From the NCBI RefSeq assembly GCF_001704275.1, contig NZ_CP011533.1, positions 9,424,001 to 9,488,000 of the forward strand: 64,000 nucleotides of DNA, in the 5' to 3' direction. The position numbers were made by a program, and so were the translations under genes. Numbering within the stretch: the first letter of the stretch is position 1; each line of letters begins with the position of its first letter. The DNA comes from Streptomyces noursei ATCC 11455. GTDB lineage: Bacteria; Actinomycetota; Actinomycetes; Streptomycetales; Streptomycetaceae. The notes beneath the pieces were generated by a model. The model saw only the letters and a list, made by a program, of their open reading frames with translations. It made no database searches and was not told the DNA's origin. This document shows, piece by piece, positions 27,428 to 37,491 of this stretch.

Positions 27428-27964
27428 GAAATCAGAGATCCTCATCACCATGTGGTCCTGGACGGCACACTGATCGAGTGTGACCGGCTCGCCGGGGCGC
27501 GGGAGACGGGGACGGACTGGTGGTACTCAGCCAAGCACAAGGCCTTCGGTGGGAATATCCAGTTCCTCTCTGCCCCCGACGGTACCCCGCTGTGGGTTTC
27601 CGACGTCGAGCCCGGCTCCGTTCCAGACATCACCGCCGCTCGACACCACGTGCTACCCGCGCTCTACAAGGCGGCCGCCGAAGGCCTGCCGACCCTGGCC
27701 GACAAGGGCTACCAAGGCGCCGGCATCGGAGTGCACACCCCCATCAAGCGGCCCTGCGGCCGCTCCGAGAAAGCTCTGCATGTCAACAACCGCACCTACA
27801 ACCAACTCCTCCGCGGCATCCGAGCACTGGGCGAACGCACCGCCGCTGAACTCAAGCAACGCTGGCGGGCCCTACAGCACGTTACCCTCAGCCCCAGCCG
27901 CATCGGCGCCATCGCCCAAGCCGCCCTCACCCTCAACAACCAATGGAAATAACCCCCGTTGAGA

Positions 27965-28403
27965 AAACCTCATTCGGCCATCACTCGCGAATGGCCGAAC
28001 CTAGACCACGGCGTCGAACCCAAAACCGAGGAGCACGCCGCTAACTTGCGGGCAGCGATATTGCGCATCAACCCAGGAACCACCCCAACAGCAAGCAATC
28101 TATACGCACTTGCTAGACCGACAGCACGATTGGCTGCAAGCCCGCCGAGAGTGGATCGAACGGGCCGAAGAGGGAATCAAGCCGGCCTTCTGGTGGTTTA
28201 TGATCACCGGCGCAGTGCTGACCATCGGCTACATCTACTTCTTCGGGCTCACCCGAACATGGCCACATCTGATCGTCACCCTAATCCCTACGATAATGAT
28301 CGTGGGAATGCTAGTGCTAGTCTGGGATGCCTCCAAACCCTTCCACGGAATGATCTCCATAAGCCCTCAACCATTCAAGACCATGCTCACAAGCTGGCAA
28401 TAA
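27965..28403 (+). pseudogene. DUF4239-like membrane protein fragment
   Basis: 5' end replaced by IS5-E. One frame reads ANLRAAILRINPGTTPTASN; near 28098 it must shift to reach HLLDRQHDWLQARREWIERA. Two membrane segments follow (about 28185-28245, WWFMITGAVLTIGYIYFFG, and 28265-28320, LIVTLIPTIMIVGMLVLVW). The tail DASKPFHGMISISPQPFK resembles bestrophin-like DUF4239 proteins. Confidence 0.5.
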
Positions 28404-28430
28404 AATATCCGCCACGAGCCCACAACCAGA

Positions 28431-28606
28431 CTCTGAGTTGCTGGTGCGCGGTGTCCAGCAGGTGGGCGAAGTCATCCTCACGGAAACCCTTCTTCTCGTG
28501 ACTGCGACCGTGGTGGGTGATCGTCCGGTAGATGAGCCGGGTTCGGCTGTGGGGTTTGCAGCAGACCATGCCGGCCAGCCAGACCCTGCCCGAACCACTG
28601 CCGGGC
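28431..28606 (-). pseudogene. IS630-family transposase fragment
   Basis: VWLAGMVCCKPHSRTRLIYR and GFREDDFAHLLDTAHQQL resemble the middle of IS630 transposases (compare 57543-58329). No ends are visible. Confidence 0.6.
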
Positions 28607-30681
28607 CTTGACTCTTGATCCTGGACACACGAGACACTGGATCCTGAGGCTCTGTCACGGCAGCTGTAGTTCCTGGTTGATGGGGTATTGGTGCAGGTCA
28701 AGCCGTTGCTGTGGCGGTGATGTTGTTCCATTTGCGGTGGGCTTCGGCGGCTTGGTGTTGGTGGTGACGGCGCCAGGCGGACCAGTGCAGGAGGTGGTCG
28801 CGGTCGCGTAGGGGGTGGGGCAGGGCCGGTGCCCTGCAGGAGTCGGAGCAGTTCGCGGCCGCTGGCCGGGACGAGCTCGCTGTCTGTAGTGGTGGCCGTG
28901 ACGGTGTGGGCGCGGGTGACGGCCAGTACGGCAGCGGCGAGCATGCTGATCAGGGTCCAGCGCATCCAGGAGTTCCAGCAGGTGGTCTGGCCTTGGTCGA
29001 GGCCGCAGACGCCCTTGGCGAGTTGAAAGTCCTCCTCGACCTTCCACCGGCAGCACACCACGTCGACGAGTGTGGCCAGGGTGACAGAGGTGGTGGAGTG
29101 GCAGCGGTAGAAGGATAGTTCGCGGGTGTAGCGGTGGCGGCGGACCAGAACGACCGAATGGCCCGGCGCCTGGTCGTCGGGGATGTCGTCGCCGTCGATG
29201 TCGAGCATCGCCCAGTCGTAGTGGCGGTCGCCCTTGAGGCCGTGGCCGGTGCGAATCCGCATCCAGTTCCGTTTCGGGACCAGCGCGGCGAGGTCGGTGA
29301 CGGTGAAACGGCCAGCCGGAGTGTCCACGCGGTGGTCGGCGCGGACGGTGAGCACGTAGTCGAAGCCGAGCTCACGAGCCCGGCGCCGCAGGCCCTTGCC
29401 GCCGTAGACCTCGTCGCCGGCCAGCCACCGGGCCGGTATACGCAGGTCGCGAGCGCGTTGGAGCATGGCGGCGGCCAGCTGGGGCTTGGTAGCGAACTCT
29501 GTCTCGTCCGGGACACCCACCCGCAGGCGGCGTTCCTCATCGGCAGCCCACCCGGCGCCGAGGTATAGAGCCCGGTCGATCGGGGCATGCCCGTTGTGGC
29601 CTGCGTAGGTGAGGTGGACAGCGACTTGGCACAGTCCGATCCCGCCCAGGGCTTGTATCTGAATAACTGTCAGGGTTGATCTGCCTGTTCGTCTCCCTCA
29701 GGAGTCAAGTGGGCTTGGATCTGTTCCAGGGTGTGGGCAGGTGATCCCGGCAGCGGTGTGACGACGACGCGGTGCAGGTCCAGGAGTCGGTGGCCGTCCT
29801 GGAACTGGTTAGACAGGTTGGTGCGGCTGACTCCCAGCAGTTGGGCCAGGAGGGTACTGGTGATCGCCCTGCGGCGGCGTAACAGGGCCGCCAGGAGACG
29901 GTGGTAGTGGTCCAGGCTGCTGGTTTGCGGGTGTCGGTAGCTGCGCGGGCGGTGGAAGCGCCGCTGGAAGGCCGCCTCGGCCAGGGCATCCCAGTAGGGC
30001 TCCGAGGTTGCCACCAGGCGTTCGAACGTGGGCCGTGGCATGCCGGTCAGTGCTGGGTCCGTGAGCATAGTGGTCAGGGCGGGGTCGATCCGCCGGATGG
30101 TCGCTGGTGTCTGTGGGGCGCGGGGTGGAATGGGGGCCACGGTGTAGTTCCAATCGCCGTGGAACGCGTTGGGTGTGATCGGTAAGGCGTGGAACTCGGC
30201 AGGGGTGACGGTGGTGCCCAGGCAGTATTTGCCCGTGTCCAGCTCGGCACCGATGGTCAGCCCTCTCCGGGTGGTCGTCGCGGCGATGGTGTCGATGACG
30301 ACCTGGTAGCTGGTCAGCGGCCGCCCCCGCCAGTTCGCGGTGATATGGCAGAACATCCGGTGCTCGATTTTGTTCCATTTCGATGTTCCGGGCGGAAAGT
30401 GGCAGACCGTGATCTCAAGTCCGCTTTCCAGGGCGAAGGCGGCCAGGTGCTTCTTCCAGGTCCAGCGGCGGGGGTCGTTGGAACCGCCGGCGTCGGCGGT
30501 GATCAACAGCCTGGTGGCGTCCGGGTAGTTGTCCCGTCCGCGGCGCTGCCACCAGCGGCGTATGGATTCCACTGCGAACTCGGCGGTGTCGTGGTCGGTC
30601 CCGACGTTGACCCAGCCGGTATTGGTGGCGATGTCATAGATCCCGTAGGGAATGGCCACCGGCTGGTCGCTGGTAGTGAAG

Positions 30682-31582
30682 GAGCCTTTTCCAACCTGAT
30701 GTGGTTGGTGGGGGTGTGGTTCGGGCGGGGTGGACGGAACGACGAAGCTCCTGGTAGACGGGTTGTCGACCAAGATCAACTGTGTCCCACCAGGAGCTTC
30801 GTGTGCTTGTCTACCCGTCGGCGATCGATCTGTCCAGCGCGTCCCTGCAGTTCCTCGCCGGCCGCCTGACAGTCCATCGTCGGCAGATCGGGACGCGGTG
30901 GCGTCGGCTGACTGCAGGCCGACAGGCCCTTCTGGTCCTGGCGCACCTGCGCTGCGGGGACACCTATGCCCGCCTCGCAGCGGGCTTCGCGATCGGTATC
31001 GCCACCGTGTGCCGCTACGTCCACGAGGGCATCGGCGTCCTGGCCGCTCTTGCCCCGACGTTGCAGCAGGCGATGAAGACCGCGGCAGGCAAGGCTTTCG
31101 TGATCCTCGACGGGACACTACTCCCCATCGACCGCGTCGCCGCCGACCGCCCGTACTACTCCGGGAAACACAAGCGGCACGGCATGAACGTGCAAGTCCT
31201 CGCCGACCCCTTCGGCCGGATCCTATGGGCCTCACCCGCACTGCCAGGAGCCGTCCACGACATCAAAGCCGCCCGAACCCACAGCATCATCGAGGCTCTC
31301 GCCTCATGTGGCGTCACATGCTGGGCGGACAAGGGATACCAAGGCGCCGGCGGCACCGTCCGTGTCCCGTATCGCGGCCGTTGGAAGCACCTCTCCCACG
31401 GTCAGCAAGCCGTCAACCGTGCCCACGCAAAAATCCGCGCCCTCGGCGAACGCGCCATGGCCACCCTCAAGAACTGGCGTCTCCTCAGGAAGCTCCGCTG
31501 CAGCACCACCCGCATCACCCACACCGCCCAAGCCATCCTCACCCTGACCCTCAACACCACAACCTGAGGTTGGAAAAGGCTC
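30682..31582 (+). mobile_element. IS5-A copy 3 (901 bp, intact)
   Basis: Ends GAGCCTTTTCCAACCT, TSD AAG (30679-30681, 31583-31585). Confidence 0.93.
30782..31567 (+). CDS. IS5-family transposase (IS5-A)
   Basis: 261 residues, all catalytic blocks intact as at 13444; LLRKLRC sublineage. It lies antisense to the ISAzo13 transposase it interrupts. Confidence 0.92.
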   Translation: MSHQELRVLVYPSAIDLSSASLQFLAGRLTVHRRQIGTRWRRLTAGRQALLVLAHLRCGDTYARLAAGFAIGIATVCRYVHEGIGVLAALAPTLQQAMKTAAGKAFVILDGTLLPIDRVAADRPYYSGKHKRHGMNVQVLADPFGRILWASPALPGAVHDIKAARTHSIIEALASCGVTCWADKGYQGAGGTVRVPYRGRWKHLSHGQQAVNRAHAKIRALGERAMATLKNWRLLRKLRCSTTRITHTAQAILTLTLNTTT

Positions 31583-32800
31583 AAGGTGTGGCAGTCCACC
31601 CTGATCGGGTCCTTGCCCGGCCGCCAGGTGCGGCCGGGCCGGTCGCGATTGCCGAGCCATTCCTTGGCCTTGGTGTCGACACTGATCACCGGCTGACTGT
31701 CGTTGAGGAAAGCGGTGGCCGCGGCGTTGAGATGAGCGAACTGAGCGTCGCGGTCCGGATGGCTGGCGCCTTCGGTGGTCTTGACGGTGCCCTGCAGGCT
31801 GTAACCCAGGCCATGCAGCAGGCGCCCGACGGTTGCGGCGCTGACCCGATGGCCCTGTGACGTGAGGGTCAAGGCCAGGGCACGCAACGACAGAGTGGTC
31901 CACCGCAAGGGTGAGACGGGATCACCGCGGGTGTGCGGCTCGATCAACGACTCCAGCGCCGGTAGCAGACCCGGGTCGGTGACCGTCAACGGCTTTCGGC
32001 CGGCTCCCGGAGCCCGAACCCGCTTCGTCGGCGCCGGGTCTCCGGCCAGTTCAGTGACGCCTCGCGCGACAGTGGCCGTGCTGATCCCAGACGCAGCAGC
32101 TACCAGGGCGATCCCACCGTGGCCGATGGCCGTGGCCTCGCTGGCCAGGTAGAGCCGACGGCGGCGCTCGTCGAGATGCGGCAGGATCCGATCGAACTTG
32201 GCCCGTAACACTGCAACGGGCGGACGCACAGTCATGCTCCACCCTCCCACCAACACCACCCGGGCAAGCACTAATTGAAATACAAGCCCCCAGCGCGCCG
32301 GAGTACTGCCTCGCTGCCGCTACGCAGTCGGTGGAGGACTTGGCATCCCCGGTCTCGTCCACAATCAACACAGCGTTCTTGTCGGCGAGCTCACCGGCGG
32401 TCCACACTGCGATCCGGTCGCGAGCACGGTCGTGGTCCACCACGGCGCGGGACAGGAAATGCTGCAGCCGATGCGGGCCGGCATGTCCCAGTGCCTCGGC
32501 CAAGGTCCAGCAGTTGCGGGTGTCCAGCTCCATCAGCATCGCCTCGCACATCACCCGCACCAACGTACGCGGCTCACGGCGCTCGAAGCAGTCCACGATC
32601 CGGCCGGTCGCCGCCCCCAGCGCGGCCATCCACGCGTCCTCAGCTATCGTGGCCTCCGCGGCCACCTGGTTTTGATGAGTCTTCACAAACCGTCATGATC
32701 ACGGTGGCCGCACTCATACCCGCAGGCACCCCACCATCCCGCTGACCAGCATCAACGCGGACAGCCTCGGAACTACAGCTGCCGTGACAGTGCAGGCTAT

Positions 32801-33701
32801 GAGCCTTTTCCAACCTCAGGTTGTGGTGTTGAGGGTCAGGGTGAGGATGGCTTGGGCGGTGTGGGTGATGCGGGTGGTGCTGCAGCGGAGCTTCTTGAGG
32901 AGACGCCAGTTCTTGAGGGTGGCCATGGCGCGTTCGCCGAGGGCGCGGATTTTTGCGTGGGCACGGTTGACGGCTTGCTGACCGTGGGAGAGGTGCTTCC
33001 AACGGCCGCGATACGGGACACGGACGGTGCCGCCGGCGCCTTGGTATCCCTTGTCCGCCCAGCATGTGACGCCACATGAGGCGAGAGCCTCGATGATGCT
33101 GTGGGTTCGGGCGGCTTTGATGTCGTGGACGGCTCCTGGCAGTGCGGGTGAGGCCCATAGGATCCGGCCGAAGGGGTCGGCGAGGACTTGCACGTTCATG
33201 CCGTGCCGCTTGTGTTTCCCGGAGTAGTACGGGCGGTCGGCGGCGACGCGGTCGATGGGGAGTAGTGTCCCGTCGAGGATCACGAAAGCCTTGCCTGCCG
33301 CGGTCTTCATCGCCTGCTGCAACGTCGGGGCAAGAGCGGCCAGGACGCCGATGCCCTCGTGGACGTAGCGGCACACGGTGGCGATACCGATCGCGAAGCC
33401 CGCTGCGAGGCGGGCATAGGTGTCCCCGCAGCGCAGGTGCGCCAGGACCAGAAGGGCCTGTCGGCCTGCAGTCAGCCGACGCCACCGCGTCCCGATCTGC
33501 CGACGATGGACTGTCAGGCGGCCGGCGAGGAACTGCAGGGACGCGCTGGACAGATCGATCGCCGACGGGTAGACAAGCACACGAAGCTCCTGGTGGGACA
33601 CAGTTGATCTTGGTCGACAACCCGTCTACCAGGAGCTTCGTCGTTCCGTCCACCCCGCCCGAACCACACCCCCACCAACCACATCAGGTTGGAAAAGGCT
33701 C
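32801..33701 (-). mobile_element. IS5-A copy 4 (901 bp, intact)
   Basis: Ends GAGCCTTTTCCAACCT, TSD TAT (32798-32800, 33702-33704). It sits ten bases from the end of IS701 element 2. Confidence 0.93.
32816..33601 (-). CDS. IS5-family transposase (IS5-A)
   Basis: 261 residues, LLKKLRC sublineage shared with 13444; intact DDE blocks. Confidence 0.92.
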   Translation of the reverse strand: MSHQELRVLVYPSAIDLSSASLQFLAGRLTVHRRQIGTRWRRLTAGRQALLVLAHLRCGDTYARLAAGFAIGIATVCRYVHEGIGVLAALAPTLQQAMKTAAGKAFVILDGTLLPIDRVAADRPYYSGKHKRHGMNVQVLADPFGRILWASPALPGAVHDIKAARTHSIIEALASCGVTCWADKGYQGAGGTVRVPYRGRWKHLSHGQQAVNRAHAKIRALGERAMATLKNWRLLKKLRCSTTRITHTAQAILTLTLNTTT

Positions 33702-33704
33702 TAT

Positions 33705-33885
33705 GCATCCGTGGACTTCTGTCATTCTTGCATAAACGTCAAACTCGATAAGCCTCAATCTCCGCCGTTCACGCCATCGCGATCGCCTGGCACTCGGCAT
33801 GAGAAGCGTTCAATGCCCCAGGGTGTTTCAATTCTATTGAGTGCACGGAATCAATCCACCCACAACGTAAGGAAACCGATATCTC
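33705..33885. other. A+T-rich leader of the astacin-like gene
   Basis: Host sequence with AAGGAAACCG about 10-18 bases before the ATG at 33886. No ORF of its own is convincing and promoter boxes cannot be assigned with confidence. Confidence 0.4.
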
Positions 33886-34938
33886 ATGATAATTTATCGC
33901 TTCATTACTTACGGCGTTGGTTGCGCATTAGTAATGGGCGGACATGTCGGGCCATTCAGCCCCGTAGCCTCGGTCGTGGGGAATGGTCCGGCACAAGAAC
34001 CCCCGCATGCCGTGGTCAGCTTCAAGAAACTCAGCTATCAGTCATTGGACACCGTCAAGGTGGAAGTATCTTATGAGTGCATCTCCGGATCGGTCAGATT
34101 TTTGACCGTCAGCTTTGAGCAGGATCTGGGGGGCGGAAAGGAGGCAGTCGGAGACACGACTACTAAACAGGTTACCTGTGACGGAGTGGCCCAAGACGCC
34201 TCCCTCGAAATCACCAAGAATGGAGACAGTGCAGACTTTGATAAGTCCGTCGGCGGCGAAGTAGCCATCGTCTTGATGAATGAAGATGAGCCGACCGCCG
34301 AAGGGAAATTCGCGGTCCCCGCCGGCCCCTCTCCCAAATCATTGGGCTCAACTAACGAGTCCCTACGCTGGAAGGATCGACTTATCCCTTACAGTTTCGA
34401 TCCCGCATTCAATGAGCAGAAAAAGGAGATGGCGCTAGCAGCGATGGACGAATGGAAGCAGAAAACCCCAATCCGATTCATCGAGCGAACGGCCGCGAAT
34501 GCCGAGGAGCATCCAGACTACGTGCAGTTTAAGGGTAACGACAGCGGGTGTTATGCATACATGGGGCGAATCGGTGGAAACCAGTCCATCAATATAGGGG
34601 ATGGATGTAGCCTCGGTAACACTATTCACGAAATTGGCCACGCTGCCGGCCTGTTGCATGAGCAGCAACGCCCGGACCGAGATGAGTATATCAAAATCGA
34701 GTGGGAAAACGTTGACGACGAGTATAAATCTCAATTCGAAATAGAAAATAATGACATGGGTACGTTTGGGACGCCATATGACTTTGGGTCAATTATGCAA
34801 TATCCGTTGTCGGCCTTCAGTAAGAATGGCGCAGACACAATGGTTCCTATATCAGAAATTCCTGCCGGGGTGGAAATAGGGCAGAGGGAAGGGCTTTCCT
34901 CTGGTGATATCTCTGCGATACAAGCCATGTATCCGTGA
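33886..34938 (+). CDS. secreted astacin-like (M12A) metalloprotease
   Basis: 350 residues. A hydrophobic N-terminus (IIYRFITYGVGCALVMGG) looks like a signal peptide or anchor. Residues about 40-145 form a beta-rich domain of unknown type (VVSFKKLSYQSLDTVKVEVS). The catalytic domain begins at RWKDRLIPYSFDPAFNEQ; HEIGHAAGLLHEQQRPDR at about 249-266 is the HExxHxxGxxHE zinc motif of astacins, and SIMQYP at about 302 is the Met-turn. Ends QREGLSSGDISAIQAMYP, as in astacins. The gene is A+T-rich relative to the IS either side. Target unknown. Confidence 0.82.
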   Translation: MIIYRFITYGVGCALVMGGHVGPFSPVASVVGNGPAQEPPHAVVSFKKLSYQSLDTVKVEVSYECISGSVRFLTVSFEQDLGGGKEAVGDTTTKQVTCDGVAQDASLEITKNGDSADFDKSVGGEVAIVLMNEDEPTAEGKFAVPAGPSPKSLGSTNESLRWKDRLIPYSFDPAFNEQKKEMALAAMDEWKQKTPIRFIERTAANAEEHPDYVQFKGNDSGCYAYMGRIGGNQSINIGDGCSLGNTIHEIGHAAGLLHEQQRPDRDEYIKIEWENVDDEYKSQFEIENNDMGTFGTPYDFGSIMQYPLSAFSKNGADTMVPISEIPAGVEIGQREGLSSGDISAIQAMYP

Positions 34939-35653
34939 GCCCCGCCCATACTTTCGCACCTCGAACCAGAACTTCAAAGAAATTCGGGAAAAGCCCTTAA
35001 GTTTACTGAGCGTTTTTCATCCTGGCCCTTGAGGGGTGAAGTGCCTGGTCAGGTGGGGTGTGGGGGACAGGGCAGGCCCTGGTCGTTGGCGTGGTGATTC
35101 CCGTCATCACACCGGCGTCCGAGGGGCCCTGTTGGTTGCTTATCCTGTTATGCTCGATGTCCCTCACGAGGTCGTTGAGCACGTTTCCTGGCTCATCTAC
35201 GCCCGCAGGCAGGAGATCAACTCGCCGTGGTGGCGGCTGGGTTGCTTCAAACAGGCCCTTCTCGTCCTCGCACACCTGCGGAAGAATGAGACGTTCGCGC
35301 AGGTCGCAGCGGGTTTCGGTGTCTCCGTCACGACGGCCTGGCGGTACGTAGACGAGACCCTGGACCTCCTCGCTTTCTGGGCCCCGGGCCTTCACGAGGC
35401 CCTGGCCGGTCTGGGCGAAGGCGACTTCGTGATCGTTGACGGGACGCTGATCCCGACCGACCGGATCGCCGCGGATGCGCCGTACTACAGCCAAAAGCAC
35501 AAGCGGCATGGGATGAACGTGCAGGTCATCGCCGCCCCGGACAGCACACCCTTGTGGTTCTCCCGCGCCCTGCCGGGACGTACCCATGACCTGACCGCAG
35601 CCCGGGCCCACGGCATCGTCCAGGCCTGCCTGACCCGGCACATCCTCGTCCTA

Positions 35654-36742
35654 GGGACTGTATTGAGTCGTGATCATGTGGTTCGGATGAGGTCCTTGAT
35701 CCAGATCATGGAGGCGCGAAGGTGGAGTCCGGCTTGGTAGCTCTCAGGGGTCTTGTCGTAGCGGGTGGCGATGCCACGCCAGGCTTTCAGCTTGTTGATC
35801 AGGCGCTCAACCGTGTTCCTCACCTTGTAGAGCTCGGCGTCGTGGCTGAGGGGCCGGCCGCCTCGGCGGCCCTTCTTCTTCCGGTTGGCAGCCTGGTCCT
35901 TCTTCTCTGGTATGACCGCCTTGATCTGGCGTTTGCGCAGGTAGGCGCGGTTGCCACGGGAGGAGTACGCCTTGTCGCCGGCGACCGCGTCGGGGCGGGT
36001 GCGGGGACGCCCGATGGGGCCGCGGACCCGGATCTTCTTCAGCACGGGGATGAACTGAGGGCTGTCGGCGGCCTGTCCGGCGGTCAGGATGATCGCGAGT
36101 GGGCGGCACTGGCGGTCGGCGGCGAGGTGGACCTTGCTGGTCTGTCCGCCCCGCGAGCGCCCCAGCAGGGCGGCCTTCAGCCGGACTCGGTGCCGGCGTC
36201 GAAGGCGTCTTCGCTCCTCGCGGACGGGATCGCCGTCCTGTCCGCCTTGTCCTTCCGGGCTGCCCCCTTTTGCCGGGCCTTCTCCTCCTCGGCGGCGGCT
36301 TTCTCCAGGGCGGTCAGGACTTCGTCATCCAGGTGCATCCCGGCGGCGTCGTGGTGGGCGCGAGTGGTGGTGGAGTCCACGCTGACCAGGGACAAGTCCA
36401 CCTCGTCCCGCTTGGCAGCCTCGGCGATCAGGCCCTCCAGCAGGGTCTCGAAGACGCCGGCGTCCCGCCACTGGCGAAAACGGTTGTGGACGGTGGACCA
36501 GGCTCCGAACTTCTGCGGCATCTCCCTCCATTGCCCGCCCGACCTGAACTTCCAGATCACGCCCTCGAACTGCTGCCGCAGCCGTTCGGGATACGGGCCG
36601 TACCTGCCTATCGGTAGGTACGGCCCGATGAACTCCCACTCTTCATCAGTCAGTTGCACCCGCGTCATGAAAGACGATCTACCAGGACGTGCCACGCGAC
36701 GCAGGCCGATTCCGCAGATTGATCACGACCCGATACAGGCCC
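35654..36742 (-). mobile_element. IS5-F (IS427-type, 1089 bp)
   Basis: Imperfect inverted ends GGGACTGTATTGAGTCGTGA and GGGCCTGTATCGGGTCGTGA, TA repeated outside both ends. Confidence 0.85.
35674..36668 (-). CDS. IS5-family transposase made by -1 frameshift (IS5-F)
   Basis: OrfA (36177-36668) has LTDEEWEFIGPYLP, FRSGGQWREMPQKFGAWSTV and LSLVSVDSTTTRAHHDAAG with the first Asp. OrfB, in the -1 frame to 35674, has KAALLGRSRGGQTSKVHLAA, AVAGDKAYSSRGNRAYLRKR with the second Asp, and NTVERLINKLKAWRGIATRY with the Glu. A CAAAAGGGGGCA run near 36262-36275 provides an A-AAG-GGG slippery heptamer upstream of the OrfA stop, and the -1 frame is open from there. This matches the known IS427 layout, so the gene is probably functional. 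Confidence 0.8.
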
Positions 36743-36981
36743 TAGCCGACCGCGCCTACCAAGGCGCCGGCTCAACCGTCCGCACCCCCTACAAAAACCA
36801 CCAACAACAACCCGAGCACTACCAACAGTTCAACCGCGACCACGCACGACTGAAGGCGCCCGGCGAACGCGCCCTCGCCCAACTGAAGTCGTGGCACATC
36901 CTTCGCCGAGCACGCTACTCAACCAACCGCATCACACGCATCACCACAGCCATCCACACGCTCCTGACCTGCAGAAACAGT

Positions 36982-37447
36982 GAGCCTTTTCCAACCTGAT
37001 GTGGTTGGTGGGGGTGTGGTTCGGGCGGGGTGGACGGAACGACGAAGCTCCTGGTAGACGGGTTGTCGACCAAGATCAACTGTGTCCCACCAGGAGCTTC
37101 GTGTGCTTGTCTACCCGTCGGCGATCGATCTGTCCAGCGCGTCCCTGCAGTTCCTCGCCGGCCGCCTGACAGTCCATCGTCGGCAGATCGGGACGCGGTG
37201 GCGTCGGCTGACTGCAGGCCGACAGGCCCTTCTGGTCCTGGCGCACCTGCGCTGCGGGGACACCTATGCCCGCCTCGCAGCGGGCTTCGCGATCGGTATC
37301 GCCACCGTGTGCCGCTACGTCCACGAGGGCATCGGCGTCCTGGCCGCTCTTGCCCCGACGTTGCAGCAGGCGATGAAGACCGCGGCAGGCAAGGCTTTCG
37401 TGATCCTCGACGGGACACTACTCCCCATCGACCGCGTCGCCGCCGAC
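36982..37447 (+). mobile_element. IS5-A copy 5, truncated by IS3
   Basis: GAGCCTTTTCCAACCT at 36982. Identity to other IS5-A copies ends at 37447, where an IS3 end starts; the second half is absent on the far side of the IS3. Confidence 0.9.
37082..37447 (+). pseudogene. IS5-A transposase, N-terminal half
   Basis: Runs from VSHQELRVLVYPSAIDLSSA to VILDGTLLPIDRVAAD, then reaches TGA in the IS3 end. HTH and first Asp only. Confidence 0.9.
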
Positions 37448-37491
37448 TGAGGGGCCCTGCGCTTCTCGGATAGCGGTATTGAAGGTTTTCC

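Larger units (their letters stand above)
23811..27952 (+). pseudogene. IS5-E transposase, interrupted
   Basis: N-terminal piece GPFRQAVLILRWFREKRCVH to VLQQCRREGTSH (23811-24008). C-terminal piece HVVLDGTLIECDRLAGARET, then LADKGYQGAG and ALGERTAAELKQRW (about 27450-27952). Catalytic residues are all present but in separate pieces. Confidence 0.82.
23811..27960 (+). mobile_element. IS5-E split by two ISL3 elements
   Basis: A single IS5 transposase gene is recognisable as two pieces either side of 24027-27427. Left end missing (replaced by the IS5-A' scar); right end near 27960. Confidence 0.7.
29670..32235 (-). pseudogene. ISAzo13-family transposase, interrupted
   Basis: N-terminal piece (31583-32235): VAVLRAKFDRILPHLDERRR, HTH HGGIALVAAASGISTATVAR, then PVISVDTKAKEWLGN with the first Asp. 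C-terminal piece (29670-30681): YGIYDIATNTGWVNVGTDHD, LLITADAGGSNDPRRWTWK with the second Asp, and HFPPGTSKWNKIEHRMFCHI with the Glu. About 560 residues if rejoined, with an extra C-terminal HTH (LAQLLGVSRTNLSNQF). IS5-A is the only lesion noticed. Confidence 0.85.
29650..32288 (-). mobile_element. ISAzo13-family element, split by IS5-A
   Basis: Ends GGCTTGTAT and ATACAAGCC, TSD CCCAG (29645-29649, 32289-32293). About 1735 bp net of the IS5-A copy. Confidence 0.85.
28720..32686 (-). pseudogene. IS701-type transposase, interrupted and frameshifted
   Basis: N-terminal piece 32289-32686: RNCWTLAEALGHAGPHRLQH, NAVLIVDETGDAKSSTDCVA, RQYSGALG. C-terminal piece 28720-29649: GIGLCQVAVHLTYAGHNGHA, then PARWLAGDEVYGGKGLRRRA, VVLVRRHRYTRELSFYRCHS and GLDQGQTTCWNSWMRWTL. 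A one-base lesion near 28835 moves the last segment (LLHWSAWRRHHQHQAAEAHR) out of frame. Confidence 0.83.
28652..32790 (-). mobile_element. IS701-type element 2, split by ISAzo13
   Basis: Inverted ends CTGTCACGGCAGCTGTAGTT at 28652 and 32790, related to the ends of the copy at 8722. Excising ISAzo13 (29650-32288) rejoins the transposase. Confidence 0.83.
35150..36980 (+). pseudogene. IS5-B2 transposase, interrupted
   Basis: First part [20 protein letters not shown] to CLTRHILVL (35150-35653), with VIVDGTLIPTDRIAADAPYY. Second part LADRAYQGAGSTVRTPYKNH to APGERALAQLKSW and IHTLLTCRN (36743-36980). The two rejoin in frame once IS5-F and its TA duplicate are removed. Confidence 0.85.
35007..36981 (+). 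mobile_element. IS5-B2, split by IS5-F and cut by IS5-A
   Basis: Left end GAGCGTTTTTCATCCTGG at 35007. The right end is missing where IS5-A copy 5 begins (36982), just past the transposase stop region. Confidence 0.8.

Noticed and set aside
30682..33701. Inverted IS5-A copies as the ends of a composite transposon
   Set aside because: Each has its own TSD (AAG and TAT) and they interrupt different host elements, so they are independent insertions.
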